64,000 nucleotides of DNA from Actinomycetota bacterium (GTDB taxonomy: Bacteria; Actinomycetota; Actinomycetes; Actinomycetales; Dermatophilaceae), in the NCBI GenBank assembly GCA_020161815.1, contig JAIUOP010000006.1, positions 62,001 to 126,000 on the forward strand. Reading direction: 5' to 3'. The notes beneath the pieces are model-generated. The model did no database searches. It worked only from the letters and a program-made list of their open reading frames with translations, and was not told where the DNA came from. How positions within the stretch are numbered: position 1 is the first letter of the stretch; every line of letters starts with the position of its first letter. A program made the position numbers and the translations under genes. Shown one piece after another: positions 14,351 through 23,783 of this stretch.

Positions 14351-15409
14351 TCAGGCGTTCTCGGCCTGCTCCTCCGCCGGCTCCTGCGGGTCGACCGCGG
14401 TGTGCTCGAGACGGTCCAGCTGCTCGGTGATGAAGCCCTTGAGCCGGCCGCGGTAGTCCTTCTCGAAGTTCCGCAGCTCGGCGATCTTGCCCTCGAGGAT
14501 GCCCTTCTGGCGGGACAGCTCCTCGAGGATGGAGGCCTTCTTCTGCTGGGCCTCGTGGACCATGCCCGTCGAGCGCTCACGGGCCTCGGTGATCAGCTCG
14601 TCGTGGCGGCTCTGCGCCTCGCCGATGAGGGTGTCGTGCTGCGCCTGGGCGCTGTTGATGAGCTCGTCGCGGCGGGCCTCACCCGTGGCCACGTGCTCGT
14701 CGTGGAGGCGCTGGGCCAGCGCCAGGACGGCAGCGGCGGATCCGGCGCCACCAGCCGCCGCGCCGGCGACTGCGAGGCCGGAAGCACCCTCGCCGTCGGG
14801 CCCCTCGGCGACCGCAGCCGCCTGACGTTCCTGCGCGGCGCGCTCAGCGGCCTCGGCGCGAGCGATGGCCTCGGCGGCGCGGGCCTCGGCGGCCTCCACG
14901 CGAGCCTGGGCGTCGCGCTCGGCCTCCGCGGCGCGCTCACGCAGCACCGCGAGCTCCTCCTCGTGGTTGGCCCCGGCCTGCTCGAACTCGGCCTGGCCCT
15001 GGGCGCTGGCGGCCCGCTCGTTGTCCCACGTGGAGCGCTCCTCGTCCCACGAGGCGCGATCGGTGTCGACCTGGGAGCGGAACGCCGCGAAGCTCTCCTC
15101 GGACTCAGCGAGGCGCCCCTGCAGCTCCTTGACCTTGCCCTCGAGCTCGGCGTTGCGGTCGCGCAGCGAGGCAACCTCGGCGTCGAGTTCGCCGGAGCCG
15201 GCCGGAGCCGCCGCGGGCAGCGGCTCCAGGCCGCGTCCCTCACGGCAGTCGTCGAGCTGGCCCCGGAGCTCCTCCACGTCCTTGGCGGCGCGGCGCATCT
15301 CCACGACGATGTCGTCGAGGAAGTCGTCGACCTCGCGCTCGTCGTAGCCACGACGGAACTGCGTGGTCGTGAACGTCTTGTTGAGGACGTCATCGGGTGA
15401 GAGGGCCAT
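14351..15409 (-). CDS. divIVA: Cell division/polar growth protein DivIVA (Wag31)
   Basis: A 352-residue coiled-coil protein. The N-terminal MALSPDDVLNKTFTTTQFRR then GYDEREVDDFLDDIV is the DivIVA membrane-binding domain. Heptad-rich coiled coil (Glu/Ala/Arg) runs from about residue 80 to 320, broken by an Ala/Gly-rich linker near 200-220. It recognises negatively curved membrane at septa and poles and recruits wall-synthesis enzymes. It lies at the downstream end of the dcw cluster after yggT, as in most actinobacteria. AGGAG precedes the ATG. A strong hairpin ends the transcript. Confidence 0.95.
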   Translation of the reverse strand: MALSPDDVLNKTFTTTQFRRGYDEREVDDFLDDIVVEMRRAAKDVEELRGQLDDCREGRGLEPLPAAAPAGSGELDAEVASLRDRNAELEGKVKELQGRLAESEESFAAFRSQVDTDRASWDEERSTWDNERAASAQGQAEFEQAGANHEEELAVLRERAAEAERDAQARVEAAEARAAEAIARAEAAERAAQERQAAAVAEGPDGEGASGLAVAGAAAGGAGSAAAVLALAQRLHDEHVATGEARRDELINSAQAQHDTLIGEAQSRHDELITEARERSTGMVHEAQQKKASILEELSRQKGILEGKIAELRNFEKDYRGRLKGFITEQLDRLEHTAVDPQEPAEEQAENA

Positions 15410-15475
15410 CTCAACTCCTACAGAAAGCCAATGGGGGTCGTGACCCCTCCTGTGACGGATGGGTCGGCGTCAAGC

Positions 15476-15751
15476 CTAGAGGATTGCCAGCAGTACGTAG
15501 AGCGCGAGCACGAGAACGAGGAAGCCGAGGTCCAGCGCAGCGCCGCCGAGGCGCAGCGGTGGAATGACCTTGCGCAGGGCGTTCAGGGGTGGATCGGTCA
15601 GGGTGTAGACCGCCTCGGCGATGACCAGCATCGGGCCCCGCGGCCGCCACTCCCGTGCGAAGACGCGGATCCAGTCGAGCACGAGGCGACCGAAGACGAC
15701 CATGAGGTAGAGCCAGACGATCAGGTGCAGGATCTGGCGTACGGCGAGCAT
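15476..15751 (-). CDS. yggT: YggT family membrane protein
   Basis: A 91-residue protein with two hydrophobic hairpins: LHLIVWLYLMVVFGRLVLDW at the N-terminus and LGFLVLVLALYVLLAIL at the C-terminus. Between them lies the conserved YTLTDPPLNALRKVIPPLRL. YggT proteins sit between sepF and divIVA in Gram-positive dcw clusters. A role in osmotic or division functions has been proposed, but the mechanism is unknown. The length is typical. Confidence 0.9.
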   Translation of the reverse strand: MLAVRQILHLIVWLYLMVVFGRLVLDWIRVFAREWRPRGPMLVIAEAVYTLTDPPLNALRKVIPPLRLGGAALDLGFLVLVLALYVLLAIL

Positions 15752-15799
15752 GAGGTCAAGCCTGCGCGAGGAACCTGTGACGGCGCTGGGAAGCGCCGG

Positions 15800-16255
15800 T
15801 CAGCTCTGGTTGAACAGGGTGCGCCCAGGGACGGCGGCGTGCTCCTCGGCGTTGACCTCAAGGGTCTCCGGGGAGAGCAGGAAGACCTTGTTGGTCACCC
15901 GCTCGATGGCACCGTGGAGCCCGAAGACGAGGCCGGCGGCGAAGTCGACGAGGCGCTTGGCGTCCGCGTCGTCCATGTCGCTGAGGTTCATGATGACCGG
16001 CACTCCGTCGCGGAAGTTCTCGCCGATGACCTTGGCCTCGTTGTAGGTGCGGGGGTGGATCGTGGTGATCCGGGAGACACCGATGCCCTCGGCGGGTCGA
16101 AGGACGCGGGCGGCCGTCGGACGGTGCGTGTCCAACGAGGTGACGGGTGCCTCGTAGCCCGGCTCCTCGTCGTACTCGTAGTACTCGTCCTCCGCCCGGA
16201 CCTGGTCCTCGGCCAGGCCCAGGTAGACCATCGTCTTGCGGAGCGCGCCGCTCAT
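15800..16255 (-). CDS. sepF: Cell division protein SepF
   Basis: A 151-residue protein. The short N-terminal amphipathic segment ([14 protein letters not shown]) would bind membrane. An acidic Tyr-rich linker ([13 protein letters not shown]) follows, then the SepF core with [17 protein letters not shown] and [20 protein letters not shown]. SepF anchors FtsZ filaments to the membrane in actinobacteria, which lack FtsA. ATG 16255 was chosen because AAGGAG lies just upstream; longer upstream frames lack this. It is followed by yggT and divIVA on the same strand. Confidence 0.95.
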   Translation of the reverse strand: MSGALRKTMVYLGLAEDQVRAEDEYYEYDEEPGYEAPVTSLDTHRPTAARVLRPAEGIGVSRITTIHPRTYNEAKVIGENFRDGVPVIMNLSDMDDADAKRLVDFAAGLVFGLHGAIERVTNKVFLLSPETLEVNAEEHAAVPGRTLFNQS

Positions 16256-16316
16256 GAGAACTCCTTCGCGTGGCGGTGTCCGCCGTGGTCGACCTGACCG
16301 GTTGTCGTGATCGAAG

Positions 16317-17012
16317 TTACCCAAGTGACAGGCGAGTTCCGAGGATTGCGGTGCCGACACGCAGGTGTGTCGCGCCGTGCCGGATGGCCGCCTCCAGGTC
16401 ACCGCTCATCCCGGCCGATATCCACGTCGCGTCGGGATGAGCGGCCCGTATGCCGTCACTGACCTCCCGGAGGCGGGCGAAGGCGGGGTCCGGGTCGCCC
16501 CCTCGGGGCGCCACCGCCATCAGGCCGCGCAGGCGCAGGGTGGTCGAGGCGGCGACCTCGTCGCACAGGGCCGGCACGGCGGCCGGGGCGGCACCCCCGC
16601 GGTCCGCCCGGTCGTCCAGCGAGACCTGCACGAGCACGTCGAGCGGATCGGACGGGTCGTCGCGATGGCGCGCAAGTGTCCTGACCAGCTTCACCCGATC
16701 GACCGAGTGGACGACATCGGCCAGGCGCGCCACCGACGCTGCCTTGTTCGACTGCAGCTGCCCGATGAAGTGCAGCCGCAGGTCCGCGCGCCGGGCGACG
16801 GCGGCGTACTTCTCGCGCGCCTCCTGCTCCTTGTTCTCCCCGACGTCGGTGACGCCGAGCGCTGCCAGTGCGTCCACGTCCGCGGCCGGGAAGTGCTTGG
16901 TGACGACGACGAGGGTCACGGGGTCGTCCCGGCCGGCGGCGGTCATGGCCGCGACGATGCGCTGGCGCACCTGCGCCAGGCCGGTCGCGATCTCGGTGGC
17001 GCGCTCGGTCAT
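16317..17012 (-). CDS. yggS: YggS/PLPBP family pyridoxal-5'-phosphate homeostasis protein
   Basis: A 231-residue single-domain PLP protein of the alanine-racemase barrel fold. [13 protein letters not shown] holds the PLP Lys, and [16 protein letters not shown] and [12 protein letters not shown] are family signatures. [26 protein letters not shown] is the C-terminal phosphate-binding part. It buffers PLP and affects amino-acid pools; no enzyme activity is established. Its ATG overlaps the end of pgeF by 4 nt. Confidence 0.93.
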   Translation of the reverse strand: MTERATEIATGLAQVRQRIVAAMTAAGRDDPVTLVVVTKHFPAADVDALAALGVTDVGENKEQEAREKYAAVARRADLRLHFIGQLQSNKAASVARLADVVHSVDRVKLVRTLARHRDDPSDPLDVLVQVSLDDRADRGGAAPAAVPALCDEVAASTTLRLRGLMAVAPRGGDPDPAFARLREVSDGIRAAHPDATWISAGMSGDLEAAIRHGATHLRVGTAILGTRLSLG

Positions 17013-17728
17013 GGCTGCCGCCGCACGATGACACCGGCGAAGCGACCGGTGACCCCGTCGCGCCGGTGGGAGTAGAGGTCGTCGCGCTCACGCGCACACC
17101 CCGGCACCCAGGTGACACCGACACCCAGCCGGGTCAGCTGCGCGACCACGCCCGCTGCCACGTCGATGGCCGGGGTGCCGGTCCACGTGACCGCGCACGT
17201 CTCCGGCCAGGCCTGCACCGCCTCGGCACGCATCGGCTCCGGCACCTCGTAGCAGCGGCCACAGACCGACGGCCCCACGGTGGCCTCCAGCCGCACTGCT
17301 CCCAGCTCCCTCATCGTCGAAACCGCCTGCTGCACAACGCCTTTCATCATGCCCGGCCGGCCCGCATGGACGGCGGCGATGGCCGGGCCGTCGAGGTCGG
17401 CAAGCAGGACCGGGGTGCAGTCCGCGACGAGGGAGACGAGCGCGAGGTCGGGCTCGGTGGTCACGAGGGCGTCGACGGACGGGGCGCGCTCGGGCCGGCC
17501 CGACACGACGGCGACCTCTGCGCCATGGCACTGGTCCATGAGGACGAGCCGCTCCCGGGCCACCCCCAGGGCGACCGCCAGCCTCCTGCGGTTCTCCTCG
17601 ACGGCGAGCGGGTCGTCCCCCACGTGCCCACCGAGGTTGAGGCCGGCATACGGACCCGTGCTCACCCCACCGAGACGGGAGGTGAAGGCACGGGTCACCC
17701 CGAGGTCATCGGCGCGCCAGGAGAACAC
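17009..17728 (-). CDS. pgeF: Peptidoglycan editing factor PgeF (YfiH/laccase-domain)
   Basis: A 239-residue polyphenol-oxidase-like protein. The ligands/catalytic residues are seen in MDQCHGAEVAVV, LVADCTPVLLAD and AAVHAGRPGM, and the conserved GPSVCGRCYEVPEPM follows. PgeF removes misincorporated L-Ser from UDP-MurNAc peptides, which fits its place directly after ftsZ. It has its own start signal: TACGGT (17736-17741) lies 7 nt before the GTG at 17728, so a leaderless mRNA could supplement ftsZ read-through. Confidence 0.9.
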   Translation of the reverse strand: MFSWRADDLGVTRAFTSRLGGVSTGPYAGLNLGGHVGDDPLAVEENRRRLAVALGVARERLVLMDQCHGAEVAVVSGRPERAPSVDALVTTEPDLALVSLVADCTPVLLADLDGPAIAAVHAGRPGMMKGVVQQAVSTMRELGAVRLEATVGPSVCGRCYEVPEPMRAEAVQAWPETCAVTWTGTPAIDVAAGVVAQLTRLGVGVTWVPGCARERDDLYSHRRDGVTGRFAGVIVRRQP

Positions 17729-17735
17729 GGCTCCT

Positions 17736-17741
17736 ACCGTA
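17736..17741 (-). promoter_or_regulatory. -10-like box for pgeF
   Basis: TACGGT on the minus strand, 7 nt before the pgeF GTG, in the 56-nt gap after ftsZ. Confidence 0.35.
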
Positions 17742-17784
17742 GACGGGTCAGCGCCGAGGGCTTCGGCGCCGGCCCGGTGCAGGC

Positions 17785-19011
17785 CTACTTGAGGAAGTCC
17801 GGGACGTCGAGGTCGTCGCCCTCTTCGAAGGTGACGGCCCGCGGCACCGGACGGGACGCCGGCGCGCTGGCCTCGGGGGCCGACACGGCCGGGCGCTCCT
17901 CGGCGGCACTGCGCTCGCCCTCGGCAGCAGGCGCCTCGTTCCCCGCCGAGGGTGCCGCGGCCGCGGGGGCCGCCGCCGGGGAAGCGGACGAGGAGGGTGC
18001 CGCCACGGGGGTGGACCGGGACTGGATCGAGCCCAGGGCCCGGCTGTCCTCGCGCCGGCTGGGGTTGCCGCCGTCGAAGCCGGCCGCGATGACCGTGACC
18101 CGCACCTCGTCGCCCAGGGCGTCGTCGATCACCGCGCCGAAGATGATGTTGGCCTCGGGGTGCGCCGCCTCCTGGACCAGCTTGGCCGCCTCGTTGATCT
18201 CGTAGAGCCCGAGGTCGCTGCCGCCCTGGACCGAGAGCAGGACGCCGTGGGCGCCGTCGATGCTCGCCTCGAGGAGCGGGCTGGAGATGGCGAGCTCGGC
18301 GGCCTGGATCGCGCGGTCCTCACCGCGGGCCGAGCCGATGCCCATGAGGGCCGAGCCGGCGCCCTGCATGACCGACTTGACGTCGGCGAAGTCGAGGTTG
18401 ATCAGGCCGGGAGTGGTGATGAGGTCGGTGATGCCCTGGACACCCGAGAGCAGGACCTGGTCGGCGCTGCGGAAGGCGTCCATCATCGTCACGCTGCGGT
18501 CGCTGATCGAGAGCAGCCGGTCGTTGGGGATGACGATGAGGGTGTCGACCTCCTCGCGGAGGGCCCCGATGCCGGTCTCGGCCTGGTTCGCGCGGCGACG
18601 GCCCTCGAAGGTGAACGGACGGGTGACGACGCCGATGGTGAGGGCGCCGAGGTTCTTGGCGATGCGCGCCACCACGGGTGCTCCCCCGGTGCCGGTGCCA
18701 CCGCCCTCGCCGGCGGTGACGAAGACCATGTCGGCGCCCTTGAGGACCTCCTCGATCTCCTCCGCGTGGTCCTCGGCGGCCTTCTTGCCGACCTCCGGGT
18801 CGGCGCCCGCGCCCAGGCCGCGCGTGAGCTCCCGGCCCACGTCGAGCTTGACGTCGGCGTCGCTCATGAGCAGCGCCTGCGCGTCGGTGTTGATGGCGAT
18901 GAACTCGACGCCCTTGAGGCCGACCTCGATCATCCGGTTGATGGCGTTGACGCCACCGCCGCCGACGCCGACGACCTTGATGACGGCCAAGTAGTTCTGG
19001 GGTGTTGCCAC
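17785..19011 (-). CDS. ftsZ: Cell division protein FtsZ
   Basis: A 408-residue tubulin-like GTPase that forms the Z ring. The N-terminus [19 protein letters not shown] matches actinobacterial FtsZ. The GTP-binding signature [13 protein letters not shown] and the synergy residues [11 protein letters not shown] are present. A Pro/Ala-rich linker (about 320-395) precedes the conserved C-terminal peptide [10 protein letters not shown] that binds SepF and other partners. GTG 19011 was chosen for similarity to known FtsZ starts and the GAGAGG upstream. It has a promoter at 19096-19124. Confidence 0.97.
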   Translation of the reverse strand: MATPQNYLAVIKVVGVGGGGVNAINRMIEVGLKGVEFIAINTDAQALLMSDADVKLDVGRELTRGLGAGADPEVGKKAAEDHAEEIEEVLKGADMVFVTAGEGGGTGTGGAPVVARIAKNLGALTIGVVTRPFTFEGRRRANQAETGIGALREEVDTLIVIPNDRLLSISDRSVTMMDAFRSADQVLLSGVQGITDLITTPGLINLDFADVKSVMQGAGSALMGIGSARGEDRAIQAAELAISSPLLEASIDGAHGVLLSVQGGSDLGLYEINEAAKLVQEAAHPEANIIFGAVIDDALGDEVRVTVIAAGFDGGNPSRREDSRALGSIQSRSTPVAAPSSSASPAAAPAAAAPSAGNEAPAAEGERSAAEERPAVSAPEASAPASRPVPRAVTFEEGDDLDVPDFLK

Positions 19012-19064
19012 GGTGGTGGGCCTCTCGTTGCGGTGCGCGAGCAAGTCTCGATCTCAACTTGACG

Positions 19065-19124
19065 GTAACGGTTTGGTTACGCCGCCGTCGGGACGACGCT
19101 AGGCGGCCCCCCAGTGCCGATCAA
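19065..19124 (-). promoter_or_regulatory. ftsZ promoter and leader
   Basis: The -35 box TTGATC (19119-19124), a 17-bp spacer and the -10 box TAGCGT (19096-19101) on the minus strand predict a start near 19089 and a leader of about 78 nt. The leader contains the small inverted repeat GTAAC-N6-GTTAC (19065-19080), a possible regulator site. It gives ftsZ expression independent of the upstream dcw genes. Confidence 0.6.
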
Positions 19125-19183
19125 CGACAGGCGCGGCGTGTCGCCGCACTCTCCCGGGAAATCCCGGACCGTCGGCCACAACC

Positions 19184-19206
19184 GTCACTCCCGTCACTCC
19201 CGTCAC
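19184..19206. repeat. Short tandem repeat upstream of the ftsZ promoter
   Basis: The 9-bp unit GTCACTCCC is present twice (19184-19192 and 19193-19201), followed by GTCAC. It lies between the ftsQ stop and the ftsZ -35 box. It could be an activator site or simple slippage; nothing else supports either. Confidence 0.5.
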
Positions 19207-19223
19207 ACCAAATGGGCGAGGGA

Positions 19224-19979
19224 TCACCAGGTCGTGGGCGTCTCCGGTGCACTGACGTCGATGCCCACCGGGTTGGTGGCGAGGAGCGCCCGCAGGACCC
19301 TGACCTTGCGGGTCGGTTGGTCGGCCCCGCCCCAGGTCACCTGGACCTCCCCCAGCGTGAAGGTCACCAGGTTGGCGCTGCTCACGGTGATCGTGGAGAC
19401 CCGGTCCGCCAGGTCCGAGGGCAGGGCGTGGATCAGCGAGAGGGCCGCGCGCAAGGCCTCGGTGGTCTGCCCGGCTGTCGACTCGGCGGTCACCACGGGC
19501 ACTCCGGCGGGCGCCTCGGCCACCTGGCCGAAGGTGACGCCGGTGGCATCCACAACCTCCAGTTGACCTTGAGGGTTCTTGACGACGAGTGCGGCCGTGC
19601 GGGGACGGACGGTGATGGTCACGGTGCCCGGCCAGGAGCGACCGGTTCTGGCCTCGGCGATGGTGATGCGGGCCCGCACGCGCTCGGTGACCGCACCGGT
19701 GTCGACGCGGGCCAAGGGGGTGCCCAGCGGCACAGCCGCCGCCTCGACCACCGCATCACGCTCGGCCCCATCGACCCCCTCGACGGTGACCGTGCGCGCG
19801 ACCAGGTAGGGGCTGAACCAGACCAGCCAGACCAGGCCCGCCACGGCGCCCAGGGCCACCAGGCCCGCGAGGGCACGTCGCCACGGAGCCCTCCTGCGTG
19901 CGCGCGCCCGCGCCGCGAACCGCTCGGCCGAGGACATCGGCCGGGGCGCGGTCGCGGCCCGCGTCCGAGCCGCCATCAC
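19224..19979 (-). CDS. ftsQ: Cell division protein FtsQ
   Basis: A 251-residue bitopic protein. It has an Arg-rich cytoplasmic tail (RFAARARARRRAPWRR) and one TM segment (ALAGLVALGAVAGLVWLVWF). The POTRA domain begins VARTVTVEGVDGAERDAV, followed by the FtsQ beta domain (PGTVTITVRPRTAALVV). FtsQ links FtsL/FtsB and the FtsWI synthase at the septum. The start overlaps the murC stop by 4 nt. After its stop comes the ftsZ promoter region. Confidence 0.93.
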   Translation of the reverse strand: MMAARTRAATAPRPMSSAERFAARARARRRAPWRRALAGLVALGAVAGLVWLVWFSPYLVARTVTVEGVDGAERDAVVEAAAVPLGTPLARVDTGAVTERVRARITIAEARTGRSWPGTVTITVRPRTAALVVKNPQGQLEVVDATGVTFGQVAEAPAGVPVVTAESTAGQTTEALRAALSLIHALPSDLADRVSTITVSSANLVTFTLGEVQVTWGGADQPTRKVRVLRALLATNPVGIDVSAPETPTTW

Positions 19980-21406
19980 CGGGCTCGCAGCCCGTCGACG
20001 ATGCGCGGCGCCAACGCGGTGATGTCACCGGCACCCACGGTGACGACCAGGTCACCGGCACGGGCGCTCGCCAGCACGTGGTCCAGCGCCTCCTGCTCGG
20101 AGCGCACCCTGGCGGGGTGCCCGGCGGCGACCAGGGCATCGACGACGAGGGCAGAGCTGACGCCGGCGATGGGGTCCTCGCGCGCGCCGTAGATGTCGAG
20201 GAGGGAGACGTCATCGGCCGGGGCCAGTCCCCGCGCGAACCCGGGCGCGAAGTCCCGGGTGCGACTGAACAGGTGCGGCTGGAAGATGACGAACAACCGC
20301 CCCTGCCGCGCATGGGCGATGTCCGCGGCCGTGGCGACGACGGCGGCCACCTTGCCGGGGTTGTGGGCGTAGTCGTCGACGACGGTCACTCCCCCGACCT
20401 CGCCGCGGACCTCGAAGCGTCGACGGGCGCCACCGAAGGCCGCCAGCCCGCCCAGCACCGCGTCGACCTCCGCTCCGACCCCCTCGACCGCTGCCAGGAC
20501 GGCGGCGCAGGCGTTGAGCACGTTGTGGTGACCGGGCGTGGCCAGCCGCAGCTCGCGCTCCACGCCGGAGGGGTCACGCAGCACGGAGCGGGTGTGCGTG
20601 CCCTCGGAGGTCGTGTCGACCAGGCGCAGGTCGGCCGCCGGGTCGGTGCCATAGGTGAGCACCCGACGCTGCCCGGCGAGGGCGCGAGCCAGCCGGGCCG
20701 ATCCCGGGTCGTCGGCGCACGCGATGACGAGCCCGTCCACCGGCGTCGTCCGGGCGAACTCGGCATAGGCCTGCTCGACCCGCTCGAAGCTGCCGTAGAA
20801 GTCGAGGTGGTCGGGTTGGACGTTGGTGACCACGGCCACCTGTGGCCGATAGGCGAGGAAGCTGCCGTCGCTCTCGTCGGCCTCGACGACGAAGGGCGCC
20901 CCGTCGTGCCAATGGGCATTCGTGCCGCGGTCCGCGAGCTCCCCACCCGAGGCGAACGACGGGTCGAAGCCGGCGGCCGCCAAGGCGCTGGTGAGCATCG
21001 CCGTGGTCGTCGTCTTGCCATTGGCCCCGGCGACGGCGAGGCGGTGCTGCCCGCTCATGGCGCTGGCGAGCGCCTGTGCGCGATGGAGGACGAGGAGCCC
21101 CCGGCCCCGCGCAGCCCGCAGCTCGACGTTGTCCTCGCGGATGACGCTGGAGATGACGACGGCGTCGACGTCCTCGATCCGCTGGGCGTCGTGGCCGACG
21201 CCGACCCGGGCCCCCTCCTGCGCCAGCGCCTGCAGCACTGCCGAGTCCTTGGCGTCGGACCCACTGACGGGCACACCGCGCGCCAGGAGCAGCCGCGCCA
21301 CGGCCGACATCCCGGCGCCGCCGATGGCGATGAGGTGGACCCGCCCGAGGTCGGCGATCGACGGGACCGGTGCGCTGAAGTCGAAACGGGGGTTGCCTCC
21401 GTCCAC
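19976..21406 (-). CDS. murC: UDP-N-acetylmuramate--L-alanine ligase
   Basis: A 476-residue three-domain Mur ligase that adds the first amino acid (L-Ala) to UDP-MurNAc. The N-terminal Rossmann motif VHLIAIGGAGMSAVARLLL is typical for MurC. The ATP loop reads VAGANGKTTTTAML, with Ala-Asn where most MurC proteins have Thr-His. NVQPDHLDFYGSFE and DDYAHNPGKVAAVV are the other ligase signatures. GTG 21406 follows the murG stop by 1 nt. It overlaps ftsQ by 4 nt. Confidence 0.96.
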   Translation of the reverse strand: MDGGNPRFDFSAPVPSIADLGRVHLIAIGGAGMSAVARLLLARGVPVSGSDAKDSAVLQALAQEGARVGVGHDAQRIEDVDAVVISSVIREDNVELRAARGRGLLVLHRAQALASAMSGQHRLAVAGANGKTTTTAMLTSALAAAGFDPSFASGGELADRGTNAHWHDGAPFVVEADESDGSFLAYRPQVAVVTNVQPDHLDFYGSFERVEQAYAEFARTTPVDGLVIACADDPGSARLARALAGQRRVLTYGTDPAADLRLVDTTSEGTHTRSVLRDPSGVERELRLATPGHHNVLNACAAVLAAVEGVGAEVDAVLGGLAAFGGARRRFEVRGEVGGVTVVDDYAHNPGKVAAVVATAADIAHARQGRLFVIFQPHLFSRTRDFAPGFARGLAPADDVSLLDIYGAREDPIAGVSSALVVDALVAAGHPARVRSEQEALDHVLASARAGDLVVTVGAGDITALAPRIVDGLRAR

Positions 21407-21407
21407 G

Positions 21408-22529
21408 TCAGCTCCCCGGGGCCGCGCCGGCCGAGCCGGCCGCGGCGTGGACCAGGTCGGCGAGCAGCTCGTCCCCGCCGCGCTCCCCCACCGAGGCCGC
21501 TGCCGCCGCCATGGCGGCGAGCCGACCCGAGTTGCTCACCAGCGGCAGCAAGGAGCCCTGCACCCAGTCCGCCGTCATCGCCGTGTCGTCGAGGAGGAGC
21601 CCTCCCCCGGCCGCCACGACCGCCTCGACGTTGAAGCGCTGCTCCCCGTTGCCGATCGGCAGTGGCACGTAGACCGCCGGCAGCCCGACCGCGGTCAGCT
21701 CGCACACCGTGTTGGCTCCGGCCCGCCCGACGACGAGGTCGGCCGCGGCATACGCCAGGTCCATCCGGTCGGCATACGGCAGGACGACATAGGACGGGTG
21801 GCCCGGACGCGGCTCGGGCACCTCGAAGGTCTTGCCCTGGCCGGTCACGTGGAGGACCTGCACCCCGGCCGCGGCCAGGGCCGCTCGGGCCTCGCGGAAG
21901 GCATCGTTGAGGCGAAGGGCCCCCAGGGAACCACCGGTGACGAGCACCGTGGGCCACTGTGGATCCAGGCCGAAGTGCGCGAGCGCCGTTGGGCGCAGCG
22001 CGGGCCGGTCGAGGAGGGCGATCTCGCGCCGCAGCGGCATACCCGTGACGACGGCTCGCGGCAGCGGCGTGCCGGGGAAGGTGACCGCGACGTGGCGGGC
22101 GAAGCGGGCCCCGAGGCGGTTGGCGACGCCGGGTCGGGCGTTCTGTTCGTGGACGACGACCGGTATGCCGCGGCGCCGGGCTGCGAGGTAGGCCGGCGTG
22201 GAGACGTAGCCGCCGAACCCGACGACGACATCGGCGCGACTGTCGGCGATCGCTGCGTCCGCGGCGGCCACGGCGCGCCGCAGGTTGCCCGGCAGCCGAA
22301 ACAGATCGCCGGAGGGCCGGCGCGGCAGGGGCACCTTGGGCACGACCGACAGGTCGTATCCGCGACCGGGGACGAGCCGGGACTCCAGGCCCTCGGCGGT
22401 GCCGAGCGCCATGATCCCGATGTCGGGGTCGCGACGGCGGAGGCAGTCGGCGAGCGCCAGCAGCGGTGAGACGTGCCCTGCGGTGCCGCCGCCGGCGAGC
22501 AGCACCGATCGCGCCCTCGTCGCGGTCAT
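21408..22529 (-). CDS. murG: UDP-GlcNAc:MurNAc-pentapeptide-undecaprenol GlcNAc transferase
   Basis: A 373-residue GT28 glycosyltransferase that makes lipid II from lipid I on the inner membrane face. VLLAGGGTAGHVSPLLAL is the N-terminal glycine-rich loop. VVVGFGGYVSTPAYLAAR and HEQNARPGVANRLGARFA follow, and the nucleotide-sugar site is GRAGANTVCELTAVGLP with GEQRFNVE. It overlaps ftsW by 4 nt, as is common in dcw clusters. Confidence 0.97.
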   Translation of the reverse strand: MTATRARSVLLAGGGTAGHVSPLLALADCLRRRDPDIGIMALGTAEGLESRLVPGRGYDLSVVPKVPLPRRPSGDLFRLPGNLRRAVAAADAAIADSRADVVVGFGGYVSTPAYLAARRRGIPVVVHEQNARPGVANRLGARFARHVAVTFPGTPLPRAVVTGMPLRREIALLDRPALRPTALAHFGLDPQWPTVLVTGGSLGALRLNDAFREARAALAAAGVQVLHVTGQGKTFEVPEPRPGHPSYVVLPYADRMDLAYAAADLVVGRAGANTVCELTAVGLPAVYVPLPIGNGEQRFNVEAVVAAGGGLLLDDTAMTADWVQGSLLPLVSNSGRLAAMAAAAASVGERGGDELLADLVHAAAGSAGAAPGS

Positions 22530-23782
22530 CGGGTGCGTCGCACCGAAACGCTGGGGACGACCGCTGCCGTGCGTCGCAGGATCGAGGGTCGCCCGGCGAG
22601 GGCCTCCTTGGCTCCCGGTTCGGCGCGCGCGAAGGACATGAGCATCCCGAGGACTCCCATGGTCGTGATGAGCGAGGAGCCACCGGAGCTCACCAGCGGC
22701 AGCGGCACGCCGATGACCGGCAGCAGGCCGATGACGGCGCCGATGTTGACCAGCGCCTGGACGACGATCCAGGCCATGGCCCCGGCCGTGGCCAGGCGCA
22801 CGAAGAAGTCACCGGAGCGCAGGACGAGGCGGTAGCAGGCATAGGCGAGCACCCCGAAGAGGGCGAGCACCATGAGGGTGCCGGGCAGTCCGAGCTCCTC
22901 GCCGATGATGGCGAAGATGAAGTCGTTGTGCGGCTCGGAGAGCCACTGCCACTTCTCGCGGGAGGCACCCAGGCCCAGGCCGATCCAGCCACCGTCGGCC
23001 AGCGCGTAGCGGCCCTGCATGGGCTGGCGGGCCGCACCGAAGGGGTCGGTGTCGCGGCCGAGCCAGACGTCGAAGCGGGCCAGCCGGTTGGGGCTGGTGA
23101 CGATGAGGGCGAGCGCCACCGCCGCGAAGGACGCGCCGGCGGCGGCGAACCAGCGCAGCGGCGCGCCCGACGCGAAGAGGATGGCGGCGACGATGCCGGC
23201 GACGACGATGCTCGTGCCCAGGTCGCCGCCGATGAGGATCAGCCCGAACGCCGTGGCCACCCCGGGCACGAGGAAGGGCACCACGACGTGGCCGATCTGG
23301 CCGAGCCGGTCCCGCTTGAGGGTGAGGACGAAGGCGCCGAAGAGCACCAGCCCGAACTTCACCAGCTCCGAGGGCTGGATGGACACCGGCCCGAAGCGCA
23401 GCCAGTTGCGGTTGCCGTTGACGCTCGTGCCGATGAAGGCCACGAGGAGCTGCAGGCCGAGCGCGATCACGAACAGGGGCACGCTCAGCCGCTTCCACGC
23501 CGGGACCGGCAGCCGCGAGGCGAGCACGAGCGCGACGGTGCCGATCGCGGCATACACCGCCTGGCCACGGAAGATCGTGAAGGCGGACTGCGACTCGCTC
23601 GCGGCCAGCGAGGTCACCGCCGAGGCCGAGAGCACCATGATCAGGCCGAAGACGACGAGCGTGGACGTGACGATGACGAGCAGGTAGTAGGTCGTCGTCG
23701 GCGCCTCGAGGCGGACGAGCGCATCGTGCAGGCGGCTCCGCAGCGGGCGCGCAGCACGGGCCTTGGCCGTCGTGCTGGTCAC
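22526..23782 (-). CDS. ftsW: Septal peptidoglycan polymerase FtsW (SEDS family)
   Basis: A 418-residue protein with about ten TM segments. It polymerises lipid II together with FtsI. SEDS signatures are NGNRNWLRFGPVSIQPSELV, KFGLVLF, GGDLGTSIVVAGI, SEPHNDFIFAIIGEELGLPG and PLPLVSSGGSSLI. The GTG at 23782 (VTSTTAKA) was chosen because it lies 1 nt after the murD stop behind GGGGAG. A longer frame upstream is out of register with murD. Confidence 0.96.
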   Translation of the reverse strand: MTSTTAKARAARPLRSRLHDALVRLEAPTTTYYLLVIVTSTLVVFGLIMVLSASAVTSLAASESQSAFTIFRGQAVYAAIGTVALVLASRLPVPAWKRLSVPLFVIALGLQLLVAFIGTSVNGNRNWLRFGPVSIQPSELVKFGLVLFGAFVLTLKRDRLGQIGHVVVPFLVPGVATAFGLILIGGDLGTSIVVAGIVAAILFASGAPLRWFAAAGASFAAVALALIVTSPNRLARFDVWLGRDTDPFGAARQPMQGRYALADGGWIGLGLGASREKWQWLSEPHNDFIFAIIGEELGLPGTLMVLALFGVLAYACYRLVLRSGDFFVRLATAGAMAWIVVQALVNIGAVIGLLPVIGVPLPLVSSGGSSLITTMGVLGMLMSFARAEPGAKEALAGRPSILRRTAAVVPSVSVRRTR

Positions 23783-23783
23783 G

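Noticed and set aside
19184-19206. GTCACTCCC repeat as a possible iteron or replication element
   Set aside because: Only about 2.5 copies, no AT-rich unwinding region and no replication gene nearby. Listed only as a short repeat.
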